From positions 62,001 to 126,000 of the forward strand of contig NZ_PYWK01000003.1 of NCBI RefSeq assembly GCF_003049645.1: a stretch of DNA of 64,000 nt. Reading direction: 5' to 3'. This DNA comes from Metasolibacillus fluoroglycofenilyticus. Its GTDB lineage: Bacteria > Bacillota > Bacilli > Bacillales_A > Planococcaceae. The notes beneath the pieces were generated by a model, which worked only from the letters and a program-made list of their open reading frames with translations, was not told the origin of the DNA and did not search any database. Below are positions 35,717 to 45,931 of this stretch, piece by piece. Position 1 is the first letter of the stretch; each line of letters starts with the position of its first letter. The translations under genes were made by a program, and so were the position numbers.

Positions 35717-37414
35717 CAATTTTGCATCATCGATTGAGTTTAAGTAGTCTTTAATCGTATCAATAACTGACTCCACACAGCCTTCTTCAAATGGCGAAAT
35801 TAAGCCTGCTTCGCGAACTAAGTTTGTGAATGATTGTGAGCCACCTAAACCACATAAATGTACATAATCTTTCCATGCACTGTCAAAGTCCTCACGTGAA
35901 CGCTTCCAGAACTGGAATGCGCAAATCTGTGCCAATGTATAGTCGATATAATAGAACGGTACGGAGTAAATATGACCTTGACGTTGCCAGAAGCCACCCG
36001 CCTCTAGGTATGCATTGCCATCGAAATCACGATGTGGTAAATATTTTTCCTCGATTTTCTTCCATGCTGCCTTACGTTCAGCAGGCGTCATTTCTGGATT
36101 TTCATAAATAACGTGCTGGAATTCATCTACTGCCACACCATACGGCAAGAATATTAGCGAGCCACTTAAATGCGTAAATTTATATTTATCTGTTTGCTCT
36201 TTAAAGAACAACTCCATCCACGGCCAAGTGAAAAACTCCATGCTCATAGAATGAATTTCACAAGATTCATGCGTCGGCCATAAATACTCTGGGATACCTA
36301 TATCACGGCTTGAGTATACTTGGAAGGCATGACCTGCCTCATGTGTTAATACGTCAATATCACCTGATGTTCCATTGAAATTCGAGAAAATAAATGGTGA
36401 ATTATAGTCGTCGATAAATGTGCAATAGCCGCCACTTTCCTTCCCCGTCTTAGCAACTAAATCCATTAGCTCACGGTCAATCATAAAGTTGAAGAACTCA
36501 CCCGTTTCCTTTGATAGCTCCTCATACATTTTCTTACCATTGTCTATAATCCATTCAGGAGAACCTTGTGGCTTTGCATTGCCTGTTAAGAAATTTAATC
36601 CTTCATCGTAATATTTAAAATCTTCAACACCGATACGCTTCGCCTGACGTTTATATAGCTCTGTCGCTACAGGTACGATAAAATCACGCACTTGATTACG
36701 GAATTTTCCCACCATCTCAGCATTATAATCAATGCGATTCATCTTAATATAGCCTAGCTCCACGTAATTTTTATAGCCCAGCTTTGTCGCGATTTCATGA
36801 CGCAACTTTACTAATTTATCATAAATTTCGTCGAACTTATCACCATGCTGTGCAAAGAAGTTAAAGTTCGCTTCTCTTGCCTCTTTACGCACATTACGAT
36901 CTAGCGATTCTCCGTACGGTCCTAATTGCGCAAGCGTCAATGTTTTACCATCAAATTCGATTTGCGCAGAGGCTACAAGCTTATTATATTCTGAAACAAG
37001 TTTATTTTCCTGCTGCATTAATTCAATTACTTCTGGCGAAAAGCCTTTAATTTGATTTTCCGCTAATGCGAAAAGCTGCTTACCCCATTTCTCCTCAAGC
37101 TGTTCACGAAACGACGATTTTACTAGCTCCTGATAATACTCAAAAATAATTTCCTCTGCTTGCGGCATTATTTCATCTAAATAATCACGCTCAGCTTGAT
37201 AAAATGCATCGTTTGTGTCAATTGATGCACGAATATAAACTAAGTTCCCCTGTGTTGAGAAGGTATTACGATACGCATTAATTTTCTCAATTACCACGCT
37301 CTGTTCTTCCACATTTTGTGCGCTTTTAAAATCCTCAATTAACGCACGCACCGCCACCTTCATTTCATCTAAATTCGGGCGCTTATACTCATAATCTTTA
37401 AATGTTATTCCCAT
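35714..37414 (-). CDS. pepF: M3 family oligoendopeptidase F
   Basis: A 566-residue zinc metallopeptidase that cleaves short peptides in the cytosol. The M3 zinc motif HEAGH in DVLTHEAGHAFQVYSS and the downstream E of ATHESCEIHSMSMEF are intact, and the length matches the PepF-type 564-residue group. ATG 37414 is used because AGGTAGGGG lies just upstream and the protein start MGITFKDYEYKRP fits the family; the 43-residue upstream extension is low-complexity and lacks a ribosome site. Its stop codon lies within the right end of a family A repeat, and the terminator is 260 bp further on. Confidence 0.94.
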   Translation of the reverse strand: MGITFKDYEYKRPNLDEMKVAVRALIEDFKSAQNVEEQSVVIEKINAYRNTFSTQGNLVYIRASIDTNDAFYQAERDYLDEIMPQAEEIIFEYYQELVKSSFREQLEEKWGKQLFALAENQIKGFSPEVIELMQQENKLVSEYNKLVASAQIEFDGKTLTLAQLGPYGESLDRNVRKEAREANFNFFAQHGDKFDEIYDKLVKLRHEIATKLGYKNYVELGYIKMNRIDYNAEMVGKFRNQVRDFIVPVATELYKRQAKRIGVEDFKYYDEGLNFLTGNAKPQGSPEWIIDNGKKMYEELSKETGEFFNFMIDRELMDLVAKTGKESGGYCTFIDDYNSPFIFSNFNGTSGDIDVLTHEAGHAFQVYSSRDIGIPEYLWPTHESCEIHSMSMEFFTWPWMELFFKEQTDKYKFTHLSGSLIFLPYGVAVDEFQHVIYENPEMTPAERKAAWKKIEEKYLPHRDFDGNAYLEAGGFWQRQGHIYSVPFYYIDYTLAQICAFQFWKRSREDFDSAWKDYVHLCGLGGSQSFTNLVREAGLISPFEEGCVESVIDTIKDYLNSIDDAKL

Positions 37415-37643
37415 GATGTCCCCTACCTTTAAATTATGTTTGAATCCACTACCCCTCGGCTTCCACCTTTTCTCTCTTTCTATCACATCCACCGACGACC
37501 TATCACGATTTTGCGAGCCCCCATCACCCTCGCCTTCGCACACAACGCACTACTAAATCACGATAAACAAATTCACTATTAATTATTTACTACCATCTTC
37601 AATTTTGCAACTATTCTGAAAGAATATTAATTGTAGTAAATTG

Positions 37644-37669
37644 TCAGAATTGTTTGCGTGCCAGGCACC
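37644..37669 (+). repeat. Family E short repeat, copy 2
   Basis: TCAGAATTGTTTGCGTGCC then AGGCACC; matches 2817-2842. The core GTGCCAGGCAC is palindromic. Its last base is part of the chemoreceptor stop codon. Confidence 0.6.
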
Positions 37670-39411
37670 TATACTTTAAATTGATTAATAGCCTCCTGTA
37701 AACTATTAATCTCGCCTGTTAACTCATTCGACGAATTTGTCACAAGCTCTATAGCCCGTTGCTGCTCCTCTACAGAAGCCGTTACATCCTGTGTAACAAC
37801 CGCGTTTTTCTCACTAATATGGGCAATGCTATCCATCGAAATAAGCATTGCATTTTTAGAGGTGTTCAATTGATTCACACTCGCAGACATATCGTTTATT
37901 ATAGCTGTAATATGCTCAACCGCTTTTTCAATTGCCTCAAATGAGCTTTGTGTTGTCTCCACTGATTCACGCTGTTGTTGTACAATCAATGATGCTTTCT
38001 CCATTTCATGCGTCACAACATTTGTTTCCATTTCAATCCCTCTTAATGTATTACGTACGGAGCTAGTCGCCTGGTTCGTTTGGTCTGCTAGCTTGCGCAC
38101 CTCCTCTGCCACTACCGCAAAGCCTTTGCCATGCTCACCCGCTCTAGCAGCTTCAATGGAGGCATTCAGTGCCAATAAATTTGTTTGGTCTGAGATTTCA
38201 TTAATCGTGCCAACAATGCCTTCAATTTCAGCTAGCTTTTGCATTAAATTATTGAACACATCTTGCACTTGTGTCATAAGCTTATTAGATTCCTCAGAGC
38301 TTTGTTGTAAATGCTGTAAATTAGTTAATCCTTGCTCATTCGATTTTCGCATTTCTACGGAAGAAGTTAAAATTAATTCATTTTTTTCATGCAGTACATC
38401 AATTTGAGCTGCAAAATCAGCTGTCGAACGATTTGTTTGCTCCGTATCTAGCGCTTGCTGTGTGGCTCCACTTGCAACCTCTTCTACTGCGTTAACAATA
38501 TTTTCACCTAATGCAGTCGTTTCTTCCGCAACAGCGGATAAATTGCTAGAGGTCGTTTGAATTTCAGAAATGGCATTTTCCACATCTGTAATAAGTGTTT
38601 TTAAATGTACGACCATATTATTAAAGCCATTATTTAAAACACCTATTTCATCTTGTCGCTGCAGTTTATCTATTGTAACTGTTAAATTACCATCTGCTAC
38701 TTGACTCACACTTTGTGATAATTTTACTAATGGAGTTGCCAAATGACGTGAGAATAAAGTGGCAACAATCCCACCTGCTGCAATTGACAAAATAAGTGTC
38801 ACGATAATTACTTTCACTAAATGACTCACGGGAGAATTGAAATCTTGCATATATGTACCTGAAGCGACAATCCAATTCCAATGCGGGTCTAACTTTGAAT
38901 AAATCAATTTCGGTGCAATAACAGTTTGACCTGGTAGCTCAAAATCATAATATGTAAAACCCCCGCCTGCTAATGCCTTTTCTTTTACTTCACGAACAAA
39001 ATATTGACCTGAGCTATCCTGACTATCCCATAAATTATCTCCCTCGCGAGTAGGATGACCTAATACTGTTCCATCATGGTCTAGAATATAAATATAGCCA
39101 TTTTCACCCAAGTCTGCTGGATAAGTTATTGGACGCTGTCCTTCCGCATTTAGGGCACCAATTAACTGCGATTTAACACGTTCCTGTGCCTCCTCTAATG
39201 TAACCATTCCGTTTTGAACTTCAGTCTCAGCAATTGCAATTAATTCTAATGATGTTTCTACGCTGTTTTTAATAACTGTCTTTCCTACTTCGTCCATCCC
39301 TTGCTTTGCTGTCGAGTAGCTTACAATGCTAATAATTAAGCTTGGGATAAAAAAAATTAAGAAAGAAAATATTAATAATTTTCCTTGTATCGATTGCAAA
39401 AAGCGTATCAT
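37669..39411 (-). CDS. Methyl-accepting chemotaxis protein (Cache sensor)
   Basis: A 580-residue transmembrane chemoreceptor: first helix about residues 10-30, an extracellular single-Cache-type sensor ([24 protein letters not shown]), second helix about 195-217, a HAMP linker, and a long cytoplasmic coiled coil with the conserved hairpin tip [21 protein letters not shown] that contacts CheA/CheW. The ligand is unknown; Cache domains of this type often bind small carboxylates. ATG 39411 is chosen because GGGGG is 9 bases upstream; the ATG at 39420 abuts it. No che genes are nearby, so it is an orphan receptor. Confidence 0.93.
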   Translation of the reverse strand: MIRFLQSIQGKLLIFSFLIFFIPSLIISIVSYSTAKQGMDEVGKTVIKNSVETSLELIAIAETEVQNGMVTLEEAQERVKSQLIGALNAEGQRPITYPADLGENGYIYILDHDGTVLGHPTREGDNLWDSQDSSGQYFVREVKEKALAGGGFTYYDFELPGQTVIAPKLIYSKLDPHWNWIVASGTYMQDFNSPVSHLVKVIIVTLILSIAAGGIVATLFSRHLATPLVKLSQSVSQVADGNLTVTIDKLQRQDEIGVLNNGFNNMVVHLKTLITDVENAISEIQTTSSNLSAVAEETTALGENIVNAVEEVASGATQQALDTEQTNRSTADFAAQIDVLHEKNELILTSSVEMRKSNEQGLTNLQHLQQSSEESNKLMTQVQDVFNNLMQKLAEIEGIVGTINEISDQTNLLALNASIEAARAGEHGKGFAVVAEEVRKLADQTNQATSSVRNTLRGIEMETNVVTHEMEKASLIVQQQRESVETTQSSFEAIEKAVEHITAIINDMSASVNQLNTSKNAMLISMDSIAHISEKNAVVTQDVTASVEEQQRAIELVTNSSNELTGEINSLQEAINQFKV

Positions 39412-39643
39412 TTTAACCATCCCCCTGTCTTTCTCCCTAATAATATATAATTATTACATAAAGTGAAAATTTCACAATAACAAATATTTGATTCGAATAA
39501 AGAGGTGAGCAACTCTAAAGACAAAGGCTTCTTAACTTATTTTCATTACAACAAGTATTGTTAACAGGAAAAATATTGTGCTTCTGAATAGCCCCTACTT
39601 ATTACACGAAGGTATGGGACTGATGATGATTAATTTAAAAGAA

Positions 39644-39682
39644 AGGGAGGTTGTCCAAAATATGAACACCTCCCTTACTCAT
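39644..39682 (-). terminator. Terminator beyond the second chemoreceptor gene
   Basis: On the minus strand GGGAGGTGT and CAACCTCCC form the stem with TTTCTTTT after it. A 305-bp family A repeat separates it from the stop codon at 40019. Confidence 0.7.
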
Positions 39683-39711
39683 TATTCATTTTATGTCCTA
39701 AAATGATTTTA

Positions 39712-40016
39712 TCAATTACCCCTCATTGTAATTGTGTCTAGATTTTTTCGAACCATTTGATAGAAATTAACCTAAAATCGTCATGTCACACGCCAACGGT
39801 TAACTGACCTGCATCACACGGCCCCTCCAATATCTGTGACATCCGCTGTAAGTTTGTCCAACACGATGTTGGTTACTTAGTCATTACCTCAGGATGCGAT
39901 GTTTTTTAGACCGGGTTCCTTTTTATTAGCATGAGTCTTCTGTAGCTGTTGCTACAAAAAGATTTTGCTCCTACGGTTACTCACCGCAGTAAACATCGCT
40001 GAAAGAAGTTAACCAA
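39712..40016 (+). repeat. Family A dispersed repeat, long copy
   Basis: Begins TCAATTACCCCTCATTGTAA, with TAGATTTTTTCGAACC, ATCGTCATGTC, ATCTGTGACATCCGC, CCAACACGATGTTGGTTACT, and ends CTACGGTTACTCACCGCAG, AACATCGCTGAAAGAAGTTA. It ends three bases before the chemoreceptor stop codon. With the terminator at 39644 it explains most of the 39412-40018 gap; the rest is AT-rich leader of the gene ending at 37669. Confidence 0.88.
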
Positions 40017-40018
40017 TT

Positions 40019-41773
40019 TTATAATTTAAATTTCTCTATTTCTGTGATAACGTCTTTTGAAGTAGTATCGAGCTGTTCTACTACCTCGCTTAATTTTTCA
40101 ACCATATCTACTTGGATATCGATTGATTGTGCCACTTCCTGTGTTTGCGTCGTTGTATTAGTGACAAGTTGGTTCATATCTTCAGCAGATGCTAATATCT
40201 CCTCAGAACTTGCCGACATTTGCTCTATAACCGCTGAGTTTTCCTGAATATTGTTATTTACTCTCAGAACAGATTGTAAAATACTTTCTAGGTTTTCACC
40301 GATAGCTGTAACTGCTAAACTTCCCTCTTTTACCTCTTCCGTACTTACAGCCATTTCACTTAAAGCACGCTCTGCAATTTCTAAAAAGCTTTGTAAATGA
40401 TGGTGAATATCGTCCGCGGAAGTTCGCGACATCTCTGCTAATTTACGTACCTCATCTGCAACAACAGCAAAGCCTTTACCTGCCTCTCCTGCTCTTGCTG
40501 CTTCAATTGCCGCATTTAATGCAAGTAAATTAGTTTGATCGGCAATGCTTGTAATAACAGTTACCATTTCTTCTATTGAATGGAATCGTGCTCCCATTTC
40601 GCGTACTTGCTCTGACGTCCTTACAACTGAAGACTCTACATTATGAATTTGCTGCACCACTTGCTTTGAATTTGTCGTACTCTTTTCAACAAGCTCTGTC
40701 ATATCACTTGAGGATTCTGCAATATCGCTCGTTGTATCAGCTAATCTTTGAATGCCGATTGCCATTTCACTCATCGCCTGCATAACCTCATCATTGCTAA
40801 TTTGTTGCTTTCCACTGCCTTCTGCAATTTGTGTGACACTTGCAGCAATTGTGTTATTCGACTCACTTACATGATGAGCTGTCGCATTAATATCTTCAAC
40901 GACCTGCTCTAAACTATTTGTTTTCGAATGAATTGTTTCAAATGTTGCCGAAAGCTGTCCCAGTGCATCTGTGAAATCTCTTGCGAATAGCGAGATTTCA
41001 TTGCCATTTGACATATTGATATGAGATACTACTTCGTTAGCATCTTTAATATTGCCTTCTGCTAAATACGTTGCTGATTCCTTTAAGGATTTTAAAGGGC
41101 GCAATGCGCTATTAATATAGTAATAAAGTATAGCTAAGCCTAAAATGGAAATAAGGCTAAATATAATAACAACAGTCGGTATAATTTCTTTTGAAATTAG
41201 ACTACTTACTACATCAACATAATCTGCATCTATATCTATTCCTAAATAAAAAGCTACCTCACCATTTGCATCTTTTACGGGAATTGTTCCGGAAATAAAT
41301 TGCCCAAACTCGCTTTCGATTACATCTGTATAATAGTAACCATCTTCCAAAGCTCGCAAAAGATCTGCATTGGATGTCGCACTTGATTCACTGCTAATAG
41401 TAGCTGCATTTTCATGGTCATCCGCCGGCATGCCATCCACTAAAAAGACGCCATTACCTTCTTTTCCATTTGTAGGTGCAGCAAATGTATATGCATATAA
41501 TACGCCGTTCTTTTCACGCAAATCATTTAATTGCTCACGCAATCTCCAATATAGTTCATTTTCTTGCGGTGAATTCGCTAGTTGCTTATAGCCTTCAACA
41601 TCCATATATTGAGCCATATTTTGTGCTACTGTCACACTATGTTCTCCTAATGTTGCCTTTACAGATTTCTTCGTGTTGTAGCTCATCATAAAAATATTAG
41701 AGACAATTAGCACAATAAATACTGCAATAATAATTGCTATAATTCGGCTTGCTAATCTATTTGTTCGTTTCAT
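40019..41773 (-). CDS. Methyl-accepting chemotaxis protein
   Basis: A 584-residue chemoreceptor with a first membrane helix at about residues 9-30, an extracellular sensor of about 160 residues ([37 protein letters not shown], a Cache-like pattern), a second helix about 195-220, HAMP and a signalling domain with tip [35 protein letters not shown] precedes ATG. It is encoded 600 bp from another receptor on the same strand but differs clearly in its sensor, so the two likely detect different ligands. Orphan with respect to che genes. Confidence 0.93.
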   Translation of the reverse strand: MKRTNRLASRIIAIIIAVFIVLIVSNIFMMSYNTKKSVKATLGEHSVTVAQNMAQYMDVEGYKQLANSPQENELYWRLREQLNDLREKNGVLYAYTFAAPTNGKEGNGVFLVDGMPADDHENAATISSESSATSNADLLRALEDGYYYTDVIESEFGQFISGTIPVKDANGEVAFYLGIDIDADYVDVVSSLISKEIIPTVVIIFSLISILGLAILYYYINSALRPLKSLKESATYLAEGNIKDANEVVSHINMSNGNEISLFARDFTDALGQLSATFETIHSKTNSLEQVVEDINATAHHVSESNNTIAASVTQIAEGSGKQQISNDEVMQAMSEMAIGIQRLADTTSDIAESSSDMTELVEKSTTNSKQVVQQIHNVESSVVRTSEQVREMGARFHSIEEMVTVITSIADQTNLLALNAAIEAARAGEAGKGFAVVADEVRKLAEMSRTSADDIHHHLQSFLEIAERALSEMAVSTEEVKEGSLAVTAIGENLESILQSVLRVNNNIQENSAVIEQMSASSEEILASAEDMNQLVTNTTTQTQEVAQSIDIQVDMVEKLSEVVEQLDTTSKDVITEIEKFKL

Positions 41774-41886
41774 AAGTAGTCTCCTTTCATATTTTTTTAT
41801 AGTTAATCAATATTGTGGCTTATTTCGACAAATTCCACAATAGCAAAAAAAACTTGCATTTCAACCTTTCACAATAAGGCAATGAA

Positions 41887-41926
41887 AAAGACCGCCAAAA
41901 AAGTAATTACTTTCTTGACAGCCTTA
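41887..41926 (-). terminator. Terminator of yeeN
   Basis: On the minus strand GGCTGTCAAGAAAGTAATTA continues into CTTTTTTGGCGGTC and TTTTT; the stem is nearly perfect with an AATT turn. Confidence 0.8.
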
Positions 41927-42002
41927 ATCTCTATATCACATATCCGTTAAAAAGCTTTGCTAACAAAAAGATGCCACAGTAAAGCTATAAGACGCTTATT
42001 TT

Positions 42003-42722
42003 CTATTCACCTAAATCAGCGTTGTGGTAGACGCGTTGCACATCCTCTAAATCTTCAAGAGCATCAATCATTTTTTCGAATTTTACTAAATCGTCGCCTG
42101 TTAATGCTACTTCTGTCATTGGAAGCATCGTCAATTCTGCCACAGCAAATTCTTCGATACCTGCTGCTTTTAACGCTTCTTGCGTCGCATGGAATTGGTC
42201 TGGTTCTGTGTATACGATAATTGTCCCTTCCTCATCCATAATATCACGTGCATCCAAGTCTGCTTCCATTAGAATTTCTAGTATTTCGTCCTCTGTTTTG
42301 CCTTCAACACCAAATACGGCGGTGCTTTGGAACATATGCGCCGCTGAGCCACTTACACCCATATTACCGCTATTTTTCCCAAATGCCGCACGCACCTCAG
42401 AAGCAGTGCGATTGACGTTATTCGTTAAAGCGTCAACAATGACCATTGTGCCACCTACGCCGAACCCTTCATAGCGTAACTCATCAAATTGCTCATCTCC
42501 GCCGCCCTTTGCTTTTTCAATTGCCTTTTCAATAATATGCTTCGGTACAGAATACGTTTTTGCACGCTCTAAAACCGTTTTTAATGCACGGTTAGATTCT
42601 GGATTTGGTTCGCCAGATTTTGCCGCAACATAAATTTCACGACCAAATTTCGCATAAATACGGCTATTCGCTGCGTCCTTCCCTGCTTTTTTATCCTTAA
42701 TATTATTCCATTTACGCCCCAT
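42003..42722 (-). CDS. yeeN: YebC/PmpR family protein, YeeN type
   Basis: A 239-residue protein of the YebC/PmpR family, long annotated as transcription regulators; recent work links some members to translation of difficult peptide stretches. The start [20 protein letters not shown], the SYKP-like segment [21 protein letters not shown] and the [21 protein letters not shown] block match B. subtilis YeeN rather than YrbC. ATG 42722 begins at the family's MGRKW; an in-frame GTG at 42731 lies in the GAGAGTG ribosome site. A monocistronic gene with terminator. Confidence 0.93.
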   Translation of the reverse strand: MGRKWNNIKDKKAGKDAANSRIYAKFGREIYVAAKSGEPNPESNRALKTVLERAKTYSVPKHIIEKAIEKAKGGGDEQFDELRYEGFGVGGTMVIVDALTNNVNRTASEVRAAFGKNSGNMGVSGSAAHMFQSTAVFGVEGKTEDEILEILMEADLDARDIMDEEGTIIVYTEPDQFHATQEALKAAGIEEFAVAELTMLPMTEVALTGDDLVKFEKMIDALEDLEDVQRVYHNADLGE

Positions 42723-42837
42723 CAGATTCACTCTCTTTCAATCATATCTAAATTCATTTATGAAACGAAATAATGTTTTAACTTATTTATTATACATAAT
42801 AAGTAAAGAAATTTAAAATACTGCGCTTCATATTATG

Positions 42838-43695
42838 CTATAAATTTGTTGCATTAAATGTGTCTCCGCCCTGCAATGTACCATTTTTATAACCATTCGT
42901 AAACCAGCGCATACGTTGCTCGCTCGTACCATGTGTGAAGCTTTCTGGCACCACATAACCACGTGCCTGCATTTGCAATGTGTCATCTCCTATAGCATTT
43001 GCGGCGGTTAATGCCTCTGCAAAATCGCCTTCTTCTAAGTAGCCTTTGTTTTGCACATGATGCGCCCACACACCCGCTAAATAATCAGCCTGTAATTCAA
43101 GGCGCTTCACCTGCTCATTGTATTCTGCATTTGAAACTTTGCCATTTAATGAATGTACTTTTTGGGAATAGCCTAATAACGTTTGTACATGGTGACCTAC
43201 CTCATGTGCAATCACATATGCCATCGCAAAATCTCCGGGTGCTTTAAAACGATTTTTCAATTCACTATAGAAGCTTAAGTCGATATACAGTTTATAGTCA
43301 GCTGGACAGTAAAATGGTCCGACTGCAGCGCTTTGCAAACCACAGCCCGAGCTAACGCTATCCGTAAATAACACGAGTGTTGGATTTTTATAAGTCATGT
43401 CATTGCTTGCAAAAATTTGTGCCCATACATCCTCGGTATCTGCAAGCACAACTGCTACAAATTCTGCCAGCTCCTCCTCCTCACGACTTGGTGTGTATTC
43501 CTCTGTCATTTGTCCGTTTTGTGTAATGCTTTTCGTTACAGTGTTTAATACATCACCAGCATCTCCACCACTAATCAATGTATAAATAATGACAATAATA
43601 ATTCCAACACCACCTAAGCCACCGCCAACTTTTCCAGCACTCATCCCCCGGCGGTCCTCAACATTGCTGCTTTTCCGCCTTCCTTTAACATCCAT
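42838..43695 (-). CDS. YpfJ family membrane-anchored zinc metallopeptidase
   Basis: A 285-residue protein with a polar N-terminus (KGRRKSSNVEDRRGMSAG), one membrane helix (GLGGVGIIIVIIYTLISGG, about residues 27-45) and an extracellular domain with the zinc motif HEVGHHVQ (about residue 165) and the later LELQADYLAGVWAHHV. This is the neutral zinc metallopeptidase family of E. coli YpfJ; physiological substrates are unknown. The spacing and full length are typical. GGAGGAGGGATAAATT precedes ATG. Confidence 0.9.
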   Translation of the reverse strand: MDVKGRRKSSNVEDRRGMSAGKVGGGLGGVGIIIVIIYTLISGGDAGDVLNTVTKSITQNGQMTEEYTPSREEEELAEFVAVVLADTEDVWAQIFASNDMTYKNPTLVLFTDSVSSGCGLQSAAVGPFYCPADYKLYIDLSFYSELKNRFKAPGDFAMAYVIAHEVGHHVQTLLGYSQKVHSLNGKVSNAEYNEQVKRLELQADYLAGVWAHHVQNKGYLEEGDFAEALTAANAIGDDTLQMQARGYVVPESFTHGTSEQRMRWFTNGYKNGTLQGGDTFNATNL

Positions 43696-43849
43696 AATTT
43701 ATCCCTCCTCCGACATATCCTTTGCTCTATTTGTACCCTTTTTTAAAGAATTATAACGATAATAAGATACTCATTTTATCGTGTCATTTGAAAATAGATT
43801 TATAAATAACAACAAAATAGCTGATGCCAATAAGAGTACACTGGAAAAA

Positions 43850-43890
43850 AAGCCGATTCACACCAAAACCTTCAGTGTAAATCGACTTAT
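43850..43890 (-). terminator. Terminator of the phosphatase operon
   Basis: On the minus strand AAGTCGATTTACAC and GTGTGAATCGGCTT pair with two mismatches, followed by TTTTTTTCC. Confidence 0.85.
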
Positions 43891-43900
43891 ATTTTGGCTA

Positions 43901-44365
43901 CTAGCTCTTCTGCATATCTGCTAAAACCTTCTCCAACAATGCCTCACAGCCCTCTAAGCAAAGATTATATGTTTCTTGAAAATCGCCTGTATACCACGGG
44001 TCTGGTACATCTTTTTGATGTGCAGTTAAATCTAAGAAACGGAAAATCTTTGCATCATTTGGCTGTTTAAGCATTTTACGAATATTGTCCACATTGCTTA
44101 TATCCATTCCAACAATATAATCAAAATCCGTAAAGTCACCAATTTTTAGTTGGCGACATTGCATCCCTGCTGTTGCAATACCATATTCAGCTAACTTTGC
44201 CTGTGTTCCCTTATGTGGCGGTTCACCGACATGCCAATTACTTGTACCTGCTGAATCCACTGTAATTTGCTCACTTAAACCACGCTTCGTCAGTAAATCG
44301 CGCATAACAGCCTCTGCCATAGGTGACCTACAAATATTGCCTAAGCATACAAATAATATCCGCAC
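43901..44365 (-). CDS. yfkJ: Low molecular weight protein-tyrosine phosphatase
   Basis: A 154-residue cytosolic LMW-PTP. The P-loop VCLGNICRS (Cx5RS) lies at residues 5-13 and the general-acid loop DPWYTG at about residue 120. It removes phosphate from phosphotyrosine or phosphoarginine proteins; Bacillus YfkJ is the closest named relative, while the paralogous YwlE is an arginine phosphatase, so substrate class is not certain. Translation starts at GTG. It lies 15 bp after the acyltransferase gene and is cotranscribed with it by position. Confidence 0.9.
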   Translation of the reverse strand: MRILFVCLGNICRSPMAEAVMRDLLTKRGLSEQITVDSAGTSNWHVGEPPHKGTQAKLAEYGIATAGMQCRQLKIGDFTDFDYIVGMDISNVDNIRKMLKQPNDAKIFRFLDLTAHQKDVPDPWYTGDFQETYNLCLEGCEALLEKVLADMQKS

Positions 44366-44380
44366 CCACTGAGCACCACC

Positions 44381-44971
44381 CTATATTTTTGCTTGTAATT
44401 CTTCTGTTAGACGCTGAAACTCCTGCTCTAAAAACTTCGTCGCCTCATCGCGTGCTTCTTTACCGCTCTCTACTGTAAAAGGCTTACCATAAATTAAATA
44501 GCCCTTTTGGCGTTTAAATACCTCACCTACATTACGTGGACCGATATAAGCAGCTGGTACAATTTGCGTCTTCGCTAACTGGGCAATCGTTACTGCCCCC
44601 TGCTTTAAATCATTATTTTCCGTAGAACGCGTGCCGCTTGGGAAAATCCCGACAACTTTGCCTTCCTTAATAAGCTGTCGTGGAATTTTAATAACACTTG
44701 GCCCTGGATTATCTCGGTCCACTGGAAAAGCATTTAATTTGTCAATTAACCAACCAAGCCCTTTCATTTCAAACAACTGCTTTTTCGCCATAAAATGAAT
44801 TTCGCGAGGATACACGGATACACCTAAATTAATAATATCAATATAACCGGTATGCGTACACGCAATGACAAAGCCCCCGTCCTTAGGTAAATTCCCTGCA
44901 TCGTAAACCTTCGCCTTTGCACCATTTATTTTCAAAATTACCTTACAAATATTCGCTGCTAATTTATACAC
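44381..44971 (-). CDS. 1-acylglycerol-3-phosphate acyltransferase-like protein
   Basis: A 196-residue PlsC-family acyltransferase that would transfer a fatty acyl group to lysophosphatidate at the membrane. The catalytic Hx4D is HTGYID (about residue 36), followed by KKQLFEMKGLGWLI and the glycerol-phosphate-binding motif FPSGTRS (a variant of FPEGTRS with Ser for Glu). The start is GTG, since AAGGTAGGG is 7 bases upstream and the neighbouring ATGs are out of frame. The Glu-to-Ser change may alter substrate choice. It heads a two-gene unit with the tyrosine phosphatase. Confidence 0.88.
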   Translation of the reverse strand: MYKLAANICKVILKINGAKAKVYDAGNLPKDGGFVIACTHTGYIDIINLGVSVYPREIHFMAKKQLFEMKGLGWLIDKLNAFPVDRDNPGPSVIKIPRQLIKEGKVVGIFPSGTRSTENNDLKQGAVTIAQLAKTQIVPAAYIGPRNVGEVFKRQKGYLIYGKPFTVESGKEARDEATKFLEQEFQRLTEELQAKI

Positions 44972-45032
44972 ATCATTGCCCTACCTTATTTTTTAATACT
45001 TTTATTTTAATAAAAAAGAGGCGTACTTTCAA

Positions 45033-45914
45033 TTAAGTGTATTGTTTTGCGATGTCCTGTACTAAATTTTCTAGCCAGCTATCAAGTTTTGAAAACTGAA
45101 AGCCTGCAGCTGCTGCTTTATCATTTTTCATATACCATGATTTAGGGACAGCATACGGCGAACGTATTTCATCATCACCCAAAAGTGCGATTTTTGCCCG
45201 TTTGCCTGTAACCCGCTCGACTAAGGTCATTAATGCCTGTAACGTCACAGCCCCCGTTGCCGTCGCATTAAAAGGCCCTTCTATAGTCGCTTGCCCAGCC
45301 CATAATAAAAATCTTGCTGCCTCATCCGCTTGAATAAAGGACATTTCAGCATCCATATTAACAAAGCCAATCGGTTCTTCTTGCGCTACCCGCTTCACAT
45401 GAAAGTGTAATCGCTCCGTATAATCATCGACACCCATAACAATTGGAAAACGCACTGCTACAATTGGAAATTCAGCATATTTAAAAAATACAGCCTCGGC
45501 TTGACGCTTGCCCTCTCCATAAGTGAAATCTGCCGAATCCCCCATACGAATCGTATAATTATATGGGTCAAAGTCATGCTCAACTTTGACATTGCCATCA
45601 ATTTCATATGTTGATAGAGTTGATGTGAAAACAAGCTTCCCAATTTTCCCGTTAAATATATCACAAAAAGCCTTCGCCTCATTTGGAGAGTAGCAAATAT
45701 TATCGTATACAATATCAAACATGCGATTTTCCATAAATGACTGTAAATCAGGCTCTTTTGTTCGATCGACAATGACATGCTCCACCTTGTCCCCAAATGG
45801 GTTACTTGAATTTCCTCGCGTTATAATTGTCACTTGATGTCCTTCAGCTATTAAAAGCTCAACTAATTTACGACCGAAAAATCGCGTTCCACCTAATACT
45901 AAAATATTTTTCAT
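45033..45914 (-). CDS. NAD-dependent epimerase/dehydratase family protein
   Basis: A 293-residue extended SDR protein. The NAD loop LGGTRFFG (GxxGxxG, residues 7-14) and the catalytic-type YGEGKRQAE (YxxxK, about residue 147) are present, along with FTSTLSTYE, equivalent to the catalytic Ser/Thr. It resembles the group of small bacterial epimerase-like proteins related to plant CSP41, with unknown substrates. AAGGGGGGAG precedes ATG. It lies 17 bp after the rRNA-methyltransferase-like gene on the same strand and is probably cotranscribed. Confidence 0.87.
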   Translation of the reverse strand: MKNILVLGGTRFFGRKLVELLIAEGHQVTIITRGNSSNPFGDKVEHVIVDRTKEPDLQSFMENRMFDIVYDNICYSPNEAKAFCDIFNGKIGKLVFTSTLSTYEIDGNVKVEHDFDPYNYTIRMGDSADFTYGEGKRQAEAVFFKYAEFPIVAVRFPIVMGVDDYTERLHFHVKRVAQEEPIGFVNMDAEMSFIQADEAARFLLWAGQATIEGPFNATATGAVTLQALMTLVERVTGKRAKIALLGDDEIRSPYAVPKSWYMKNDKAAAAGFQFSKLDSWLENLVQDIAKQYT

Positions 45915-45931
45915 ACAATACTCCCCCCTTG

